Part shown: positions 63,344 to 64,000 of the stretch, piece after piece
Layout of the letters: every line of letters starts with the position of its first letter
How positions within the stretch are numbered: the first letter of the stretch is position 1
NCBI RefSeq assembly: GCF_019710475.1
Contig: NZ_JAJFAX010000002.1
Location: forward strand, 496,001-560,000
From: Glycomyces sp. TRM65418
GTDB lineage: Bacteria > Actinomycetota > Actinomycetes > Mycobacteriales > Micromonosporaceae
Reading direction: 5' to 3'
Length of the DNA: 64,000 nucleotides
The notes under the pieces: generated by a model
The model's database searches: none
The model's input: only the letters and a program-made list of their open reading frames with translations
Told to the model about the DNA's origin: nothing
Made by a program: the position numbers and the translations under genes

Positions 63344-63475
63344 CTACCCCACGTCGCAGAACGGCCTCCTGGTGATGGCGACAAAGTCTCTCGTCGAGCA
63401 GGCTTGGTCCTTGTCGCCGCGCCACCGGTGTGCGCTGTAATCAGCGTAGAACCACCCAATCGACTTGCGAAGTCA
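63344..63475 (-). other. possible small ORF or gene remnant
   Basis: An open frame of about 42 codons ending in TAG at 63344. It reads WFYADYSAHRWRGDKDQACS and then TRDFVAITRRPFCDVG, with G/C-ending codons and two cysteines. No ATG, GTG or TTG start is available in frame. A one-base shift would join it to MAMSALVGFLTSQVDW just upstream. A terminator follows. Confidence 0.3.
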
Positions 63476-63563
63476 AAAAGCCGACAAGTGCAGACATTGC
63501 CATCAGCGCATGAGCATGGACGGGCGTGCGGAGGCGGCCTCGCCGGCCTTCGTCCACAATGAC

Positions 63564-64000
63564 TCAGCCTTTGGCCGTGCCGTCCGGTTCGCCTTCGCGC
63601 GCATTGAAGGTGCGGCCCGAGATCTCGACCTGGGCGATCCGCCGCAGGGCCGAGAGGAGCGCGTCGCCGAGGACCGTGCCGACGATCATCGTCTCGAGAA
63701 TCTCGTCGCGGTCGTCCCGGGTGAACAGGAGCCGGAGATCGGCCTCGGCCACCGTCTCGGCGGCCCGCGCGTACTGGTCGATCCGGTCCACCATGTCGTC
63801 CATGCCGAGCAGCCGCAGGCGGCCGATGACGTCGGCGAGCACGTTGATCTGCGGGATCCCCGGGTTCACCCGGTGCCAGCCCTGCCGTTCCATGATCGCG
63901 TGCGCCGTCTCGACGTCCTCGGCCTTCGGCCCCTGCGGCGGCTCCCAGTGCGCCGAGAGCGCCCCGGCGACCACGCCGAGGGTCCCGTCGAGATCGCGGT
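63564..64000 (-). CDS. hypothetical protein (5' end outside window)
   Basis: The frame is open to the window edge (RDLDGTLGVVAGALSAHW), so the true start is probably outside; GTG 63974 is an internal possibility. At least 144 residues are visible. The protein is soluble and helical: MERQGWHRVNPGIPQINVLA, LRLLGMDDMVDRIDQYARAA, IVGTVLGDALLSALRRIAQV. Family not recognised. Confidence 0.6.
   Translation of the reverse strand, partial: RDLDGTLGVVAGALSAHWEPPQGPKAEDVETAHAIMERQGWHRVNPGIPQINVLADVIGRLRLLGMDDMVDRIDQYARAAETVAEADLRLLFTRDDRDEILETMIVGTVLGDALLSALRRIAQVEISGRTFNAREGEPDGTAKG

Larger units (their letters stand above)
63217..63563. other. intergenic stretch with hairpin and a short open frame
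   Basis: 347 bp. Contains the hairpin and the short minus-strand frame listed below. Nothing else recognised. Confidence 0.5.

Overview
The window is very GC-rich and gene-dense. Many genes overlap by ATGA/TTGA, several messages look leaderless, and the terminators are strong hairpins without U-tracts. Several families are typical of Actinomycetota: NucS in place of MutSL, Mec/CysO/CysM, AccE, XRE-DUF5753/DUF397 pairs, EXLDI, Spo0M and DUF222-HNH. I read it as chromosome of a spore-forming or filamentous actinobacterium, perhaps Glycomyces- or Micromonospora-like. The genus is a guess. No prophage, integrase, CRISPR array, rRNA or tRNA gene was seen.

Layout. 1-8.2 kb: end of a GH36 alpha-galactosidase gene, two tandem DUF4190 membrane-protein genes, nucS, an SDR gene and a large DUF4132 gene. 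8.2-18.1 kb: a sugar locus. A ROK regulator and an aldo/keto reductase are transcribed leftward. A tightly overlapped operon runs rightward: Gfo/Idh dehydrogenase, ABC ATPase, two permeases, lipoprotein binding protein and two TIM-barrel isomerases/epimerases. 18.1-22.7 kb: a 75-bp tandem repeat, a DUF222-HNH gene with a decayed-looking 3' end, a divergent SDR/TetR pair with paired operators, and an 8-bp x 11 tandem repeat. 22.7-36 kb is a mosaic accessory region: PadR/permease-prefix pair, P-loop kinase, MBL hydrolase, NAD-dependent epimerase behind a MerR-type promoter, a putative toxin/immunity pair, two small unknown genes, an XRE/DUF397 pair, an ArsR/SRPBCC-DinB fusion pair, a MafI-like gene, an MmyB-type XRE regulator, an AKR and DUF4287. 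36-41 kb: an unknown protein, a DrrAB-type exporter, an EXLDI protein and Spo0M.

41-53 kb is mostly core: pncB, mec-cysO-cysM (protein-bound cysteine synthesis), a small membrane protein, murI, an Rv1339-like MBL phosphodiesterase, a DUF3352 protein, dgt, vapBC, trmB and a SepX/GlpR-like protein. The order pncB-mec-cysO-cysM-X-murI-MBL matches the Mycobacterium tuberculosis Rv1330c-Rv1339 neighbourhood, with gene X replaced. 53.5-56.1 kb encodes a sigma factor fused to a zinc-finger anti-sigma-like segment, membrane helices and a large predicted extracellular domain. This is the most unusual protein in the window. 56.3-64 kb: GtrA and PH-domain proteins, then birA, accD, a NYN RNase-like protein, accE and maf (acyl-CoA carboxylase plus its biotin ligase), a thioredoxin-like protein and a partial unknown gene.

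Many operators and promoters can be read directly because they are palindromes or near-consensus boxes: MerR-type at 26.3 kb, ArsR at 31.4 kb, PadR at 24.5 kb, TetR at 21.6 kb, EXLDI at 40.1 kb, and interlocked birA/accD promoters at 58.46 kb. All functions are inferred from sequence reading alone. No database search was run.
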